Assembly: GCF_031456295.1 (NCBI RefSeq)
Contig: NZ_JAVDUJ010000001.1
Location: 62,001 to 126,000, forward strand
Source: Arcanobacterium_A hippocoleae
GTDB lineage: Bacteria; Actinomycetota; Actinomycetes; Actinomycetales; Actinomycetaceae
Length of the DNA: 64,000 bases
Reading direction: 5' to 3'
Both the position numbers and the translations under genes were made by a program. Position 1 is the stretch's first letter; each line of letters starts with the position of its first letter. Shown piece after piece: positions 32,723-41,485 of the stretch. The notes below the pieces were generated by a model that was given only the letters and a program-made list of their open reading frames with translations, was not told the DNA's origin and did not search any database.

Positions 32723-33055
32723 GTGAAGAAGTATTTGAAACCGATGATGTGGATCAATACGGTGTTTGCCGTCATCGTATTTTTCCTGAGTTCGTTGACT
32801 TTATACGGCTTGGGAAATAGACCGGCTACCTTTGCGTTCCTGATGATTGGTGGGATCGGTTTTGCAGTGATTTGCTACGGATTTGTGAAGCAACAGCCGA
32901 TGACGGTTGCTGCTGGTTCGCTTGCTGTATCGTTGCTGATGCCGACGCAGGTGGGGATAGCGCCGATGATTATCGGGTTCATATTTTTTATGTTGTTGCT
33001 TTCTTTGCAGCTTTATCTGACACTTTTTGCAGCTGATGCGCGTGGTCGGGAATAG
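32723..33055 (+). CDS. Small four-helix membrane protein
   Basis: About 110 residues starting from GTG (a TTG six codons earlier is possible). Four hydrophobic segments are visible: MMWINTVFAVIVFFLSSLT, ATFAFLMIGGIGFAVICYGF, MTVAAGSLAVSLLM and IGFIFFMLLLSLQLYLTLFA. No motif recognised. It is 54 bases upstream of the peroxiredoxin gene and may share its transcript. Confidence 0.6.
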   Translation: MKKYLKPMMWINTVFAVIVFFLSSLTLYGLGNRPATFAFLMIGGIGFAVICYGFVKQQPMTVAAGSLAVSLLMPTQVGIAPMIIGFIFFMLLLSLQLYLTLFAADARGRE

Positions 33056-33109
33056 TGCGTGGTCGGGAATAGCTGGTGCAGAGATTTTTATTCGTGGAAG
33101 GGATTTGAA

Positions 33110-33607
33110 ATGACGAGATTTGCAGTGGGGCAGGTAGCTCCTGATTTTACTTTGCCGGTTGTGGGCGGTGGAAATGTAGTATTGTCTGAGGAAATTCGGC
33201 AAGCTGATCGCGGTGTGGTGGTTTATTTTTATCCGCGTGCAATGACTCCTGGGTGCACGAAGGAAGCTTGTGATTTTCGTGATGCGGAGAATTCTTTACG
33301 CAGTGCAGGGTATCGGGTGATCGGGATTTCTCCGGATAGTTTGGAGAAGTTGGAGCGGTTTGTAGAGCGGGATAATCTGAATTTTCCACTGGCTTCTGAT
33401 GCGTCTAAGGAAGTGATGACGGCGTGGGGCGCTTTTGGGGAGAAACAGAATTACGGGAAGATCGTGCAGGGCGTGATTCGTTCCACTTTTGTGATTGATG
33501 GGGATGGAAAGTTTGCGCTTGTGAAATATAACGTGAAAGCTACTGGGCATGTTGCGCGGTTACGGCGTGAATTAGGGATTGATGGTGAGCGTTTTCGCCA
33601 GGGATAG
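33110..33607 (+). CDS. bcp: Thioredoxin-dependent thiol peroxidase (Bcp/PrxQ-type peroxiredoxin)
   Basis: A 165-residue peroxiredoxin. GQVAPDFTLPVVGGGNVVLS opens the fold. FYPRAMTPGCTKEACDFRD contains the peroxidatic cysteine in PGCT and the resolving cysteine five residues later, the PrxQ pattern. Reduces hydroperoxides in the cytosol. The start is the ATG behind GAAGGGA; a longer frame is only an upstream extension. Confidence 0.95.
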   Translation: MTRFAVGQVAPDFTLPVVGGGNVVLSEEIRQADRGVVVYFYPRAMTPGCTKEACDFRDAENSLRSAGYRVIGISPDSLEKLERFVERDNLNFPLASDASKEVMTAWGAFGEKQNYGKIVQGVIRSTFVIDGDGKFALVKYNVKATGHVARLRRELGIDGERFRQG

Positions 33608-33743
33608 TGGGGCTGGCGTGGATACTGGATCGTATTTCTTTAACTAGTTAGCTATGTAAAATGTTTGATTTGGAAAAAGTTGCCTGACTCGTTAAGCTTA
33701 TTGAGTTGAGTTTGCTACTTTGATTAGTGGTGTAGTTCAACTT

Positions 33744-33828
33744 GCGCGAGTGGCGAAATTGGCAGACGCGCTAGATTTAGGTTCTAGTGCCTTCGGGCGT
33801 GGGGGTTCAAGTCCCCCCTCGCGCACCA
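33744..33828 (+). tRNA. tRNA-Leu (anticodon TAG)
   Basis: The acceptor stem GCGCGAG/CTCGCGC, D-loop AATTGGCAGACGC, anticodon arm CTAGA-TTTAGGT-TCTAG and a long variable arm (GTGCCTTCGGGCGTG) mark a class II tRNA. The T-arm is GGGGG-TTCAAGT-CCCCC and CCA is encoded. Confidence 0.97.
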
Positions 33829-33854
33829 CAAGGAGCCTGAACGGTGAGAAAGCC

Positions 33855-33900
33855 GTTCGGGCTTTCTTATTAGTGAGGGCGACGCAGTGGTGCATAATTT
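33855..33900. repeat. 46-bp direct repeat, copy 1 (after tRNA-Leu)
   Basis: Begins GTTCGGGCTTTCTTATTAGT and ends GTGGTGCATAATTT; identical to a second copy 149 bases downstream. Its first part forms a terminator-like stem with the preceding AAAGCC. The stretch 33829-34264 holds no gene I can support. Confidence 0.8.
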
Positions 33901-34003
33901 TGCGGGGCAAAATTATTAGCACTTTGTGTGGTGAGATTAAATCTCGACGAAATTGTGCTCAAGAATTTGCGGAGTAAATTCTTGAAGGCACCGTTGTGGT
34001 GGT

Positions 34004-34049
34004 GTTCGGGCTTTCTTATTAGTGAGGGCGACGCAGTGGTGCATAATTT
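34004..34049. repeat. 46-bp direct repeat, copy 2
   Basis: Exact copy of the repeat beginning at 33855. In this copy the stem partner upstream is absent, so only the first copy could act as a terminator. The interval between copies has A/T-rich short inverted repeats (AATTTTGCGGGGCAAAATT; AGAATTTGCGGAGTAAATTCT). Confidence 0.8.
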
Positions 34050-34264
34050 GTTTTATCGCCCTATTTTTTCGGTTAGTGCTGAGGAAAAAATTTAATTTTC
34101 GCTTTTAATAGTGTGTTTCTTGAAGATCCAATCGTGTACTTTTGAATCTGAGTTCACCACGTTGGTCTGAAATCGTCCAGGGTAGTTTTCTGAAATGGGA
34201 GGAGTGTTTTGCTCCTCCTTCTGCTCTTTGGCTGAATTTGTTTTTCTCGCCTATGCTTGAAGCT

Positions 34265-35014
34265 ATGAAGATTGCACGTTTTTCAATAAATGACGGCGCA
34301 AGGTTCGGCGTGTTAAACGAAGAAACTGGCCGCTACCATCTGCTTAACGCAGATCCGCTCTATTCTGGATTTGAGCAGTCAGGGCAGGTGATTGCGCCGT
34401 CTGAAGCACATTTTGTAGCTCCGATGTTGCCGCGTTCGAAGGTCATCGGTTTTCAAAGTGCTTTTTCTGAATCAGATCTTACAGAAAGTGGTTTTGGTGC
34501 TTATTTTAAGCCAAACACTTCTGTTGTTGGCACTGATGTGCCAGTTAGTATGCCAAATTGGGCGAAGGGGCAGGGGCTTAGTGTTACGCCGCAACTTGGG
34601 CTGGTGGTGTCACGTCTGTGTAAGGATGTGCCTGAGAGTATGGCTGCAGATGTGATCTTTGGTTATCTGCTTGTGACGGATGTGAGTGTGCCAGAGCTTG
34701 CAGCGCAAGATCCGGTGCAAGCGTTCGGTTTCGACACGTCGTGTCCGTCTGGGCCGATTTTGGAAACGGGGCTGCCGAGCGGTGAATTCGCGTTTGCTTT
34801 CGATGCTGGTGAGAATGGCTATGATGGAGTGATCCATTTTGATTTGCAGTCTCTTGCACGGCGAATTGCTTTCGCATCACAGGTTGCTACCTTGCTTCCA
34901 GGGGATATTATTCTTACGGGTGCGCTTGGTGAAAAACTTCGCGTGCAAGATGGTGATGAAATCGTGTTTGAAAATACTGCACTTGGTGTACTGCGAAATC
35001 CAGTATTGAAGTAG
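34265..35014 (+). CDS. Fumarylacetoacetate hydrolase family protein
   Basis: A 249-residue FAH-fold enzyme starting at MKIARFSINDGARFGVLNEE. The fold segments KVIGFQSAF, FKPNTSVVGTDVPVSM, VSRLCKDVPESMAADVIFGY and the terminal LLPGDIILTGALGE follow the family order. The usual LNYxxHxxE metal-binding segment is altered, and the typical GFDTxxPxGP (here GFDTSCPSGPILETGL) is present. Members hydrolyse or decarboxylate acylpyruvate-like substrates, often with Mg. In actinobacteria this gene regularly precedes gltX, as here, 12 bases upstream. Confidence 0.88.
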   Translation: MKIARFSINDGARFGVLNEETGRYHLLNADPLYSGFEQSGQVIAPSEAHFVAPMLPRSKVIGFQSAFSESDLTESGFGAYFKPNTSVVGTDVPVSMPNWAKGQGLSVTPQLGLVVSRLCKDVPESMAADVIFGYLLVTDVSVPELAAQDPVQAFGFDTSCPSGPILETGLPSGEFAFAFDAGENGYDGVIHFDLQSLARRIAFASQVATLLPGDIILTGALGEKLRVQDGDEIVFENTALGVLRNPVLK

Positions 35015-35026
35015 AATTGAGGCGCT

Positions 35027-36538
35027 ATGAACACTATGAATATTCCTGCGGGCAAGGATGTCCGCGTACGTTTTTGTCCTTCTCCAACTGGTACCCCGCA
35101 TGTGGGAATGGTGCGTACCTGCCTTTTCAACTGGGCTTACGCACGGCATACTGGCGGTACTTTCGTTTTCCGAATCGAAGATACGGATGCTGCTCGGGAT
35201 TCCCAGGAATCGTATGAGCAAATTATTGATTCATTGAATTGGCTTGGTCTTGATTGGGATGAAGGAGCCGAGGTGGGCGGGCCTGACGGGCCGTACCGCC
35301 AATCGCAGCGAATGGAAATTTATGCCGATGTGGCTCAAAAGCTGCTTGCTGCTGGATATGCTTACGAATCGTTCTCCACGCCAGAAGAAGTTGAAGCACG
35401 GCATTTGGCTAAGGGTGAGGATCCAAAGCTGGGTTACGATGGTTTTGATCGTGATCTTTCTGAAGCGCAGAAAGCCGCGTACCGTGCGGAAGGCCGTCAG
35501 CCGGTATTGCGGATCCGGATGCCAGATGAAGATGTGACATTTACAGATTTGGTGCGTGGTGAGATCACGTTTAAGGCTGGTTCGGTACCTGATTATGTGA
35601 TCGTGCGTGCAAATGGTGATCCGCTTTACACTTTGACCAATCCTGTGGATGACGCACTAATGAATATTAATACGGTGCTTCGTGGAGAGGATCTGCTTTC
35701 TTCCACACCGCGCCAGGTGGTGTTGTATCGGGCTTTGATTGAGTTGGGGATCGCGAAGCAGATGCCAGTGTTTGGGCATCTTCCTTATGTGATGGGGGAA
35801 GGAAATAAAAAGCTTTCAAAGCGTGATCCGGAATCGAATCTGCTTTTGCATCGTGATCGTGGCATGATCCCTGAAGGTTTGTTGAACTATCTTGCTTTGC
35901 TGGGATGGTCGATTGCGCCTGATCGCGATATTTTCTCGCGTGAAGAGTTGGCTGAAGCATTTGATGTGGCTGATGTTAATCCAAATCCGGCACGTTTCGA
36001 TGATAAGAAGTGCGTCGCTATCAATGCTGAACATATTCGGATGCTTGATGTAGCTGATTTGAAGCGGCGTTTAGTACCGTTCTTGCAGCGCAGTGGGGCT
36101 TTTGAAGCTGCTTCCTATGATGCTGCTGATGCCGATACTCAGCGGAAGCTGGATCTTGCTGCGCCGCTTGTGCAGACGCGGATCCAATTACTCGGTGAAG
36201 CTCCGGCATTGATGAAATTCTTGTTTATTGCTGCTGATGAGATTGAATACAATGAGAAGGCAGTGGCGAAGTTGAAGGATACTACGCCTGCTGTGCTTGA
36301 TCGCACGGTCGAGGTATTTGGGCAGATTCCTGCCACGGATTTCACTGCTGAAGCGGTGAAGGCTAGATTTGATCAGGAGATCGTGCAGGGGATGGAAATT
36401 AAGCCGCGTTTTGCATATGCTCCGCTTTTTGTGGCAATGACGGGTACGAATGTGTCGCTGCCAGTGATTGATTCGATTGCGATTCTTGGTCGGGATGAAA
36501 CGATTCGGCGTCTGCAGCGTTTCCGTGAGACGCTTTGA
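35027..36538 (+). CDS. gltX: Glutamyl-tRNA synthetase
   Basis: A 503-residue class I synthetase. The N-terminal RFCPSPTGTPHVGMVRTCLF carries the HIGH-type motif, FRIEDTDAARDSQESYEQI the GluRS signature, and KKLSKRDPESNLL the KMSKS-type motif. The C-terminal anticodon-binding helical domain ends with DSIAILGRDETIRRLQRF. The protein charges tRNA-Glu and, in organisms without GlnRS, probably tRNA-Gln too. tRNA-Gln and tRNA-Glu genes follow about 450 bases downstream. Confidence 0.97.
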   Translation: MNTMNIPAGKDVRVRFCPSPTGTPHVGMVRTCLFNWAYARHTGGTFVFRIEDTDAARDSQESYEQIIDSLNWLGLDWDEGAEVGGPDGPYRQSQRMEIYADVAQKLLAAGYAYESFSTPEEVEARHLAKGEDPKLGYDGFDRDLSEAQKAAYRAEGRQPVLRIRMPDEDVTFTDLVRGEITFKAGSVPDYVIVRANGDPLYTLTNPVDDALMNINTVLRGEDLLSSTPRQVVLYRALIELGIAKQMPVFGHLPYVMGEGNKKLSKRDPESNLLLHRDRGMIPEGLLNYLALLGWSIAPDRDIFSREELAEAFDVADVNPNPARFDDKKCVAINAEHIRMLDVADLKRRLVPFLQRSGAFEAASYDAADADTQRKLDLAAPLVQTRIQLLGEAPALMKFLFIAADEIEYNEKAVAKLKDTTPAVLDRTVEVFGQIPATDFTAEAVKARFDQEIVQGMEIKPRFAYAPLFVAMTGTNVSLPVIDSIAILGRDETIRRLQRFRETL

Positions 36539-36627
36539 GCTGCTTCGCTTTTGTAAATAACTGTTTTTATTTCGAGAGCGGATTTTCTCAAGGATGCTTT
36601 AGGGAAGCTGGTTCCGTCCTATTTTGA

Positions 36628-36682
36628 AATTCTCCTCGGAAGTTATGCGGCTAAATTGGCTCTGCTTCCGGGGAGATTTTTG
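36628..36682 (+). terminator. Intrinsic terminator of gltX
   Basis: The stem CTCC(T)CGGAAG pairs with CTTCCG(G)GGAG around a 21-base loop, followed by ATTTTTGT. Confidence 0.7.
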
Positions 36683-36702
36683 TATTCCTTGTGGGCGGGG
36701 TT

Positions 36703-36870
36703 ATGTCTGCTCTGGCGTTATCGTTAGTGATGCGCAGTTTGGAAATCCAGACGGTAAGCTTTTATGGGGGGGGCTGTTCTCTCAGTGTTGACGGCAACTG
36801 GCGATCGTCGCTCTGGGCTGGGCGGAATGAAGATGAAACCTTTGGCAAAGTAGTGTGTAGTTTGCTCTAA
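36703..36870 (+). other. Intergenic stretch with a G8 run and a 55-codon open frame
   Basis: The 300 bases between the gltX terminator and tRNA-Gln contain an ATG-started frame of 55 codons (MSALALSLVMRSLEIQTVSF, then a Gly-Gly-Gly run and DGNWRSSLWAGRNEDE). A run of eight G at 36766-36773 falls inside it. No ribosome site or homology is evident. It is probably not a gene, but the G-run makes it a possible switchable small frame. The tRNA promoter must lie just downstream. Confidence 0.2.
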
Positions 36871-36991
36871 ATATCAACTATTTACACATGTGTGAGGGTA
36901 GTCACTCGTATTCAATTTGTTAGTTGTGGGCGAACTTAAGTAATATGTTTGATTGTTGCGAAATTGTGTTTTACAGTTTGGTAATTCACCG

Positions 36992-37063
36992 TGGGGTATG
37001 GTGTAATTGGCAGCACGAGTGATTCTGGTTCATTTAGTCTAGGTTCGAGTCCTGGTACCCCAG
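36992..37063 (+). tRNA. tRNA-Gln (anticodon CTG)
   Basis: The acceptor stem TGGGGTA/TACCCCA, anticodon loop ATTCTGGT and T-arm CTAGG-TTCGAGT-CCTGG are present. CCA is not encoded. Confidence 0.93.
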
Positions 37064-37108
37064 CGAAGCGGAGCTAGTTTGCTAGTATCACTTCAAAATT
37101 GAATATCT

Positions 37109-37181
37109 GCCCCGTTCGTCTAGCGGCCTAGGACGTCGCCCTCTCACGGCGGTAACACCGGTTCAAATCCGGTACGGGGTA
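37109..37181 (+). tRNA. tRNA-Glu (anticodon CTC)
   Basis: GCCCCGTTCGTCTAGCGG and ACACCGGTTCAAATCCGGTA are typical of tRNA-Glu. The anticodon arm is CCGCC-type with loop CTCTCAC. CCA is not encoded. It lies 45 bases after tRNA-Gln, so they are likely co-transcribed. Confidence 0.95.
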
Positions 37182-37188
37182 CGAAATT

Positions 37189-37221
37189 AAGCTGGCTCAG
37201 GAAAGTTCTGAGCCAGCTTTC
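37189..37221 (+). terminator. Intrinsic terminator after the tRNA pair
   Basis: A perfect 12-bp stem, AAGCTGGCTCAG with CTGAGCCAGCTT, around seven bases, followed by TTCG. Confidence 0.85.
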
Positions 37222-37275
37222 GTATTGCAACTGATCTTAACTCGTCAGAAATCAAGATCTAGAATGGTTTTGCGA

Positions 37276-37479
37276 TTATTTTGGACGGCTTTCTGCGTTC
37301 TGCTGGCAGCTTTCCGTCAGGGTGCTGACCGTCATTAAGAGTGAGAAAAATATTGAAGAGCTATGTGTAGCTCGCAGCGAGGATAGCGCAATCGCGAGTC
37401 CTGTAAGAGTGCTCAGTGCTGCTGCAAGACCAAGAATAAGAATAATACTGGCAGAGAGGTCAACCTTTTTGTATTTCAA
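37276..37479 (-). CDS. Possible small membrane protein
   Basis: A 67-codon frame from a TTG start. It has two hydrophobic stretches (ASIILILGLAAALSTLTGLA and SIFFSLLMTVSTL) between a basic N-terminus (KYKKVDL) and a polar tail. The topology is plausible for a small membrane protein, but there is no clear ribosome site and no recognised family. The alternative is a chance frame in the 400-base gap before the adenosine deaminase gene. Confidence 0.3.
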   Translation of the reverse strand: MKYKKVDLSASIILILGLAAALSTLTGLAIALSSLRATHSSSIFFSLLMTVSTLTESCQQNAESRPK

Positions 37480-37624
37480 TTCGTATTTTTCATTCCGCGC
37501 ATTATAACTAGTTTCGGAAGTATTTCAAGAGTCAAAATTAAGTCTGGCAGACCAATCTGTTTTATCTCGTAAAGGTTATCTTTGCAGAAAAGAATATTTC
37601 GCTTCAAAAGGGAAAAGGGTTGAG

Positions 37625-38680
37625 ATGCTTGATTCTGATCTAGTGCGCAGTTTACCGAAAGTCGTTTTGCACGACCATCTTGATGGGGGTCTGCGCGTGC
37701 AAACAGTGCTTGAGTTGGCTAGGGAGATTGACCTTGTGCTGCCAGCAGATGATCCAAGTGGGTTATCACAATGGTTTTATGATGCAGCAAATTCTGGATC
37801 CCTTCCGCGATATTTGGAAACATTTCAGATCACTGTAGCCTTGATGCAAAGTCCGCAAGCATTGCGCCGTATTGCATATGAGTGTGTGGAAGATTTAGTT
37901 GCGGACGGCGTGGTGTATGCAGAGGTTCGTTGGGCGCCAGAGCTGCATCTGCACAATATGGAGCCGCGTGAGGCGGTTGCGGCCGTCTGGGAAGGCTTAC
38001 AAGAGGGGATGCGGGCAATGGCGGCTGCTGGTCACGTGATTCATGTGCGGCAGATCCTTACTGCGCTGCGGCATCATCCGCCAAGTACGCAAACGGCACA
38101 GTTGGTGATTGATTGTGCTGATTTGGGCGTAGTTGGATACGATATTGCCGGCCCGGAAGCTGGCTATCGTGCGACTGTATTTCGTGAGTCTACTGATTTG
38201 TTGCGAAAGTCTGGTTGCCATATCACAATCCATGCTGGCGAAGGTTATGGGCCTGAATCGATCCAGGATGCGATCAACTGTGGGGCAGAGAGAATCGGGC
38301 ATGGGGTGCGGATTATCGAAGACGGGTCACCTTTGCCTGGTAGTACGCGCAGGCAAATCCTTGACCGTGATATTTTGCTGGAAGTATGCCCCACATCAAA
38401 TCTGCAGACGGGAATTGCTTCCAGTATTTTCGAGCATCCAGTTGATCGGCTGGTAAGTGCCGGGTTCAGGGTTGGGATCAATTGTGATAATCGTCTGATG
38501 AGCCGTACTTCGCTTACTCGTGAGTTGCTGCTTTTGCATGATGCGTTTCAGTGGGATTTACTACGAATTGAGGAAGTTACTGTAGCGGCAATGGAAAGTG
38601 CATTTTGTGCGGAAGCGTTGAAAGCTGAGTTGATTCGAGATGTAATTCAGCCTGCATTTGCTGCTTTTACTGATTGCTGA
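37625..38680 (+). CDS. add: Adenosine deaminase
   Basis: A 351-residue metal-dependent deaminase converting adenosine to inosine for purine salvage. LPKVVLHDHLDGGLRVQTVL holds the first zinc-binding HxH (His-Asp-His). The later motifs are ITIHAGEGYG (catalytic Glu), ERIGHGVRI (His) and the aspartate in GINCDNRLMS, where many family members read SLNTDDP. All ligands are present. Monocistronic. Confidence 0.95.
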   Translation: MLDSDLVRSLPKVVLHDHLDGGLRVQTVLELAREIDLVLPADDPSGLSQWFYDAANSGSLPRYLETFQITVALMQSPQALRRIAYECVEDLVADGVVYAEVRWAPELHLHNMEPREAVAAVWEGLQEGMRAMAAAGHVIHVRQILTALRHHPPSTQTAQLVIDCADLGVVGYDIAGPEAGYRATVFRESTDLLRKSGCHITIHAGEGYGPESIQDAINCGAERIGHGVRIIEDGSPLPGSTRRQILDRDILLEVCPTSNLQTGIASSIFEHPVDRLVSAGFRVGINCDNRLMSRTSLTRELLLLHDAFQWDLLRIEEVTVAAMESAFCAEALKAELIRDVIQPAFAAFTDC

Positions 38681-38828
38681 ATAATCACCTAAAAGGTGGG
38701 GTGCTGAAAAGAGCGGCGTGGGATAGGTTTTAGATGGAGCGGGAGTAATCTTAATTTCTACGCGTGAAATTAATAGAAGCGAAAATGTTTCCGGAAGCGG
38801 GATATTAATTCGATAGTTCGGCATAAAG

Positions 38829-38870
38829 CCGTTGGGCTGTGGAAGCAAGTAAGCTCACACAGCCCAACGG
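38829..38870. terminator. Bidirectional terminator between add and the symporter gene
   Basis: A perfect 13-bp stem, CCGTTGGGCTGTG with CACAGCCCAACGG, loop 16, lies between convergent genes. Confidence 0.8.
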
Positions 38871-38941
38871 GGATAGATTAAAGAGAGGTCGAAAGAAGTT
38901 TCATTGCTTGTGTAGCGAAACTTTCGGGTGCATGCTGAATG

Positions 38942-40375
38942 TTATTTACTTGCTCCAGCTACGCCTTCTTCCGTCCAAATCTCGCTTTCAAGTTTTCCGG
39001 GTAGATACGGGTTGTCTTTCGCCACAAAATGACCTTCTGGGTTTGCTTCAAAATCCTTCAATGCGCCAAAAGCCCATTTGCCGAGCAGGAGGATCGCGAC
39101 GAGGTTGATCGCCGTCATGAAGAACATTGAGGTATCGGCAAAAGTCCAAACGAATTTGATTTCTGCGAGTGCGCCGACGAAAATCGATCCGAGGGTGATT
39201 ATTTTCAGGACGAAAAGTGCCGTCTTATTTGCGGTGAGGTAATCAAGATTAACTTCAGCATAGGCGTAGTTACCGATAATTGTGGAGAATGCGAAAACTA
39301 CGATCAGGGCTACCATGATTGGTAAAACCCAGCTGCCAAGAGAATTTACGGCCGATGCTGCGGTGAGGGTAGAGCTTTCGACTTCCTGCCCTTCTTGGTA
39401 GACACCTGAGGAAAGAATGATGAATGCCGTTGCGGTGCAAACCACTACAGTATCTACAAAAACACCAAAACTTTGGATCAATCCCTGGCGTACCGGATGG
39501 ATTGTGGTGGCAGTAGAAGCTGCATTTGGCGCCGAACCCATGCCAGCTTCGTTTGAATAGAGACCACGTTTCACGCCGTTTAGCAGAGCTGCAATAATAC
39601 CGCCGGTGATACCGCTTGCGGCTTGCTGGAAACCGAATGCGGACGCGAAGATCGTGCTAAACACAGTACCAATTTGGTCGTAGTTTACTGCAAGTACGAG
39701 GAGCGAGATAGCTACGTAGAGTACTGCCATCCCTGGTGCCATCCATTCGGTTACTTTTGCTACAGACCGGACGCCACCGAAAATCGCTACAGCAGCAAAG
39801 GCGGTGATGATCAGTGCGGTGAGCCAAATTGGCACGGAATAGTATTGTTCAACGGTGACGGCAACCGTGTTTGCTTGCACCATTTCAAAGGCGATACCGT
39901 AGGTGAAGAGGAGTGCGACGGCAAAAGCTGCACCCCACTTCCACGATTTTAAGCCGCGCCAAATGTAGAAAGCCGGACCGCCACGGAATGTACCGTCGCG
40001 CCATGGCATTTTGAAGATTTGCGCCAGAACTGCTTCGATGAATGCGGTTGCCATTCCAATGATTGCTACGAGCCACATCCAGAAGATTGAACCTGCACCG
40101 CCAGTGGTGATTGCTACTGCGACGCCGGCAATATTGCCGGTACCGACGCGTGCTGCCAGCCCTACTGCGAATGCTTGGAAAGCGGAAATTCCACCGTCGT
40201 GGTCAGCTGAGCGGCGTGATCCTTTGAGTACTCCAAACATCCGTCCGAAATGCCGAAATTGCAGACCGCGAGAGCGGATTGTGAAGTATGATCCAGCGCC
40301 GACAAGGAGACTGATCAGGAACCAGCCGTAAATCCAATCGTTGATGCTGCTAAGCCAGGCAGTTAGTGCGTCCAT
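38942..40375 (-). CDS. Alanine/glycine:sodium symporter (AGCS family)
   Basis: A 477-residue transporter with about eleven helices. Diagnostic segments are GTGNIAGVAVAITTGGAGSI, VNGVKRGLYSNEAGMGSAPN-like (here LNGVKRGLYSNEAGMGSAPN) and the terminal ILLLGKWAFGALKDFE. It imports small neutral amino acids with sodium. I chose the ATG behind AAAGG rather than a TTG two codons earlier. It is flanked by an A/T-rich promoter region of about 390 bases (40376-40768) in which I see no gene. Confidence 0.95.
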   Translation of the reverse strand: MDALTAWLSSINDWIYGWFLISLLVGAGSYFTIRSRGLQFRHFGRMFGVLKGSRRSADHDGGISAFQAFAVGLAARVGTGNIAGVAVAITTGGAGSIFWMWLVAIIGMATAFIEAVLAQIFKMPWRDGTFRGGPAFYIWRGLKSWKWGAAFAVALLFTYGIAFEMVQANTVAVTVEQYYSVPIWLTALIITAFAAVAIFGGVRSVAKVTEWMAPGMAVLYVAISLLVLAVNYDQIGTVFSTIFASAFGFQQAASGITGGIIAALLNGVKRGLYSNEAGMGSAPNAASTATTIHPVRQGLIQSFGVFVDTVVVCTATAFIILSSGVYQEGQEVESSTLTAASAVNSLGSWVLPIMVALIVVFAFSTIIGNYAYAEVNLDYLTANKTALFVLKIITLGSIFVGALAEIKFVWTFADTSMFFMTAINLVAILLLGKWAFGALKDFEANPEGHFVAKDNPYLPGKLESEIWTEEGVAGASK

Positions 40376-40768
40376 GACCAATCCTTTACTTTTATTTTAT
40401 GGATGTATTAAATGCGTGGTTTGGAACTTATTTCGCCAGGCGGAGCAGTTGAGCTTTGGGAGGATAGGAGATATTCCGATTTCGTGGATTCTGCTCGAAA
40501 TTATCGAAGATAAGTTCCGCTGCTCTTTATTTTGCGGTGTTTGGCGGTGTGATTCCAAATATATTTAACGTAAGGATTGTCACGCTGTAAAGTAAAGAGA
40601 TGGTAAAGGGTGTTTGGTGTGTTGAGTTTTTAAGTGCTTGTGTGCGTTTTGAGATGCACCGAGAAAGTGGAATGTGAAGAGTCTAGCTTCAGCGCAAGGG
40701 CTTTCGTTTCGAGTAATGCTAAGTTTAGGTGAGGTAATGATTCAATTTGCGAAAGATAGGATTTGCCC

Positions 40769-41422
40769 GTGATAAAAGCAGCAATTTTTGATATGGACGG
40801 CACGTTGATCGACACGATGCCAGTTTGGAGCAATGCAGGTGCCAATTATCTGGCACGGCTCGGAGTAGAAGTTGATCCACAGCTGGGAAAGCGCTTCTTT
40901 GAAATGACAGTATTGGAAACTGCTGAGCTGATTCGGGAAAAATTCTCAATTCAGCTTGGGGCGGAGGAGATAGTGAACGGGATTTACAAGGAAGTAGAGC
41001 GTAGTTATCGGGAGGAAGCGCCATTTAAGCTCGGAGCCGTGGAATTTGTAAAGCAACTGGCACAATCTGAAATTCCGATGTGTATCGTCTCCTCGGGATC
41101 TGCACCGCTGATTTCTGCTGCGCTGGAGCGAGCAGGAATCCGGGATTGCTTTACGAAAATATTTGGTGCAGCACAGACGGGAATCGATAAACGGCAGCCA
41201 ACTATGTTTATGCAAGCTGCGGAACTGATGGGAGCTGATCCGATCCATACTTGGGTATTTGAAGATGCGCTTTACGCTGTACGAGTGGTGAAACCTTTCG
41301 GGTTTCGTACCGTTGGCATAGCAGATGAGCTTAGTGCAGCAATGGCACACCAGCTTGAACTAGAAGCTGATCTTTATTGGGAAAAATATCCAAGCGAGAT
41401 CCCAGAAAAGATGCTCGGGTAG
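40769..41422 (+). CDS. HAD-superfamily hydrolase (beta-phosphoglucomutase-like)
   Basis: A 217-residue HAD protein. AAIFDMDGTLIDTMPVW is motif I with nucleophile and acid/base aspartates. CIVSSGSAP is motif II, the lysine near KRQPTMFMQAA fits motif III, and VFEDALYAVRVVKPFG is motif IV. The cap domain is helical and N-terminal, subfamily IA. Probably a sugar-phosphate phosphatase or phosphoglucomutase. The start is a GTG behind AGGA. Confidence 0.9.
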   Translation: MIKAAIFDMDGTLIDTMPVWSNAGANYLARLGVEVDPQLGKRFFEMTVLETAELIREKFSIQLGAEEIVNGIYKEVERSYREEAPFKLGAVEFVKQLAQSEIPMCIVSSGSAPLISAALERAGIRDCFTKIFGAAQTGIDKRQPTMFMQAAELMGADPIHTWVFEDALYAVRVVKPFGFRTVGIADELSAAMAHQLELEADLYWEKYPSEIPEKMLG

Positions 41423-41485
41423 CGGATGCATTCCCAGAGCCCTAAAGAATGGCAGGTAAATATGTCGATCTGCAGATTTACGTAT

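Noticed and set aside
33855..34049. CRISPR-like repeat
   Set aside because: Only two copies with a 103-base spacer that has internal inverted repeats, and no cas genes in the window.
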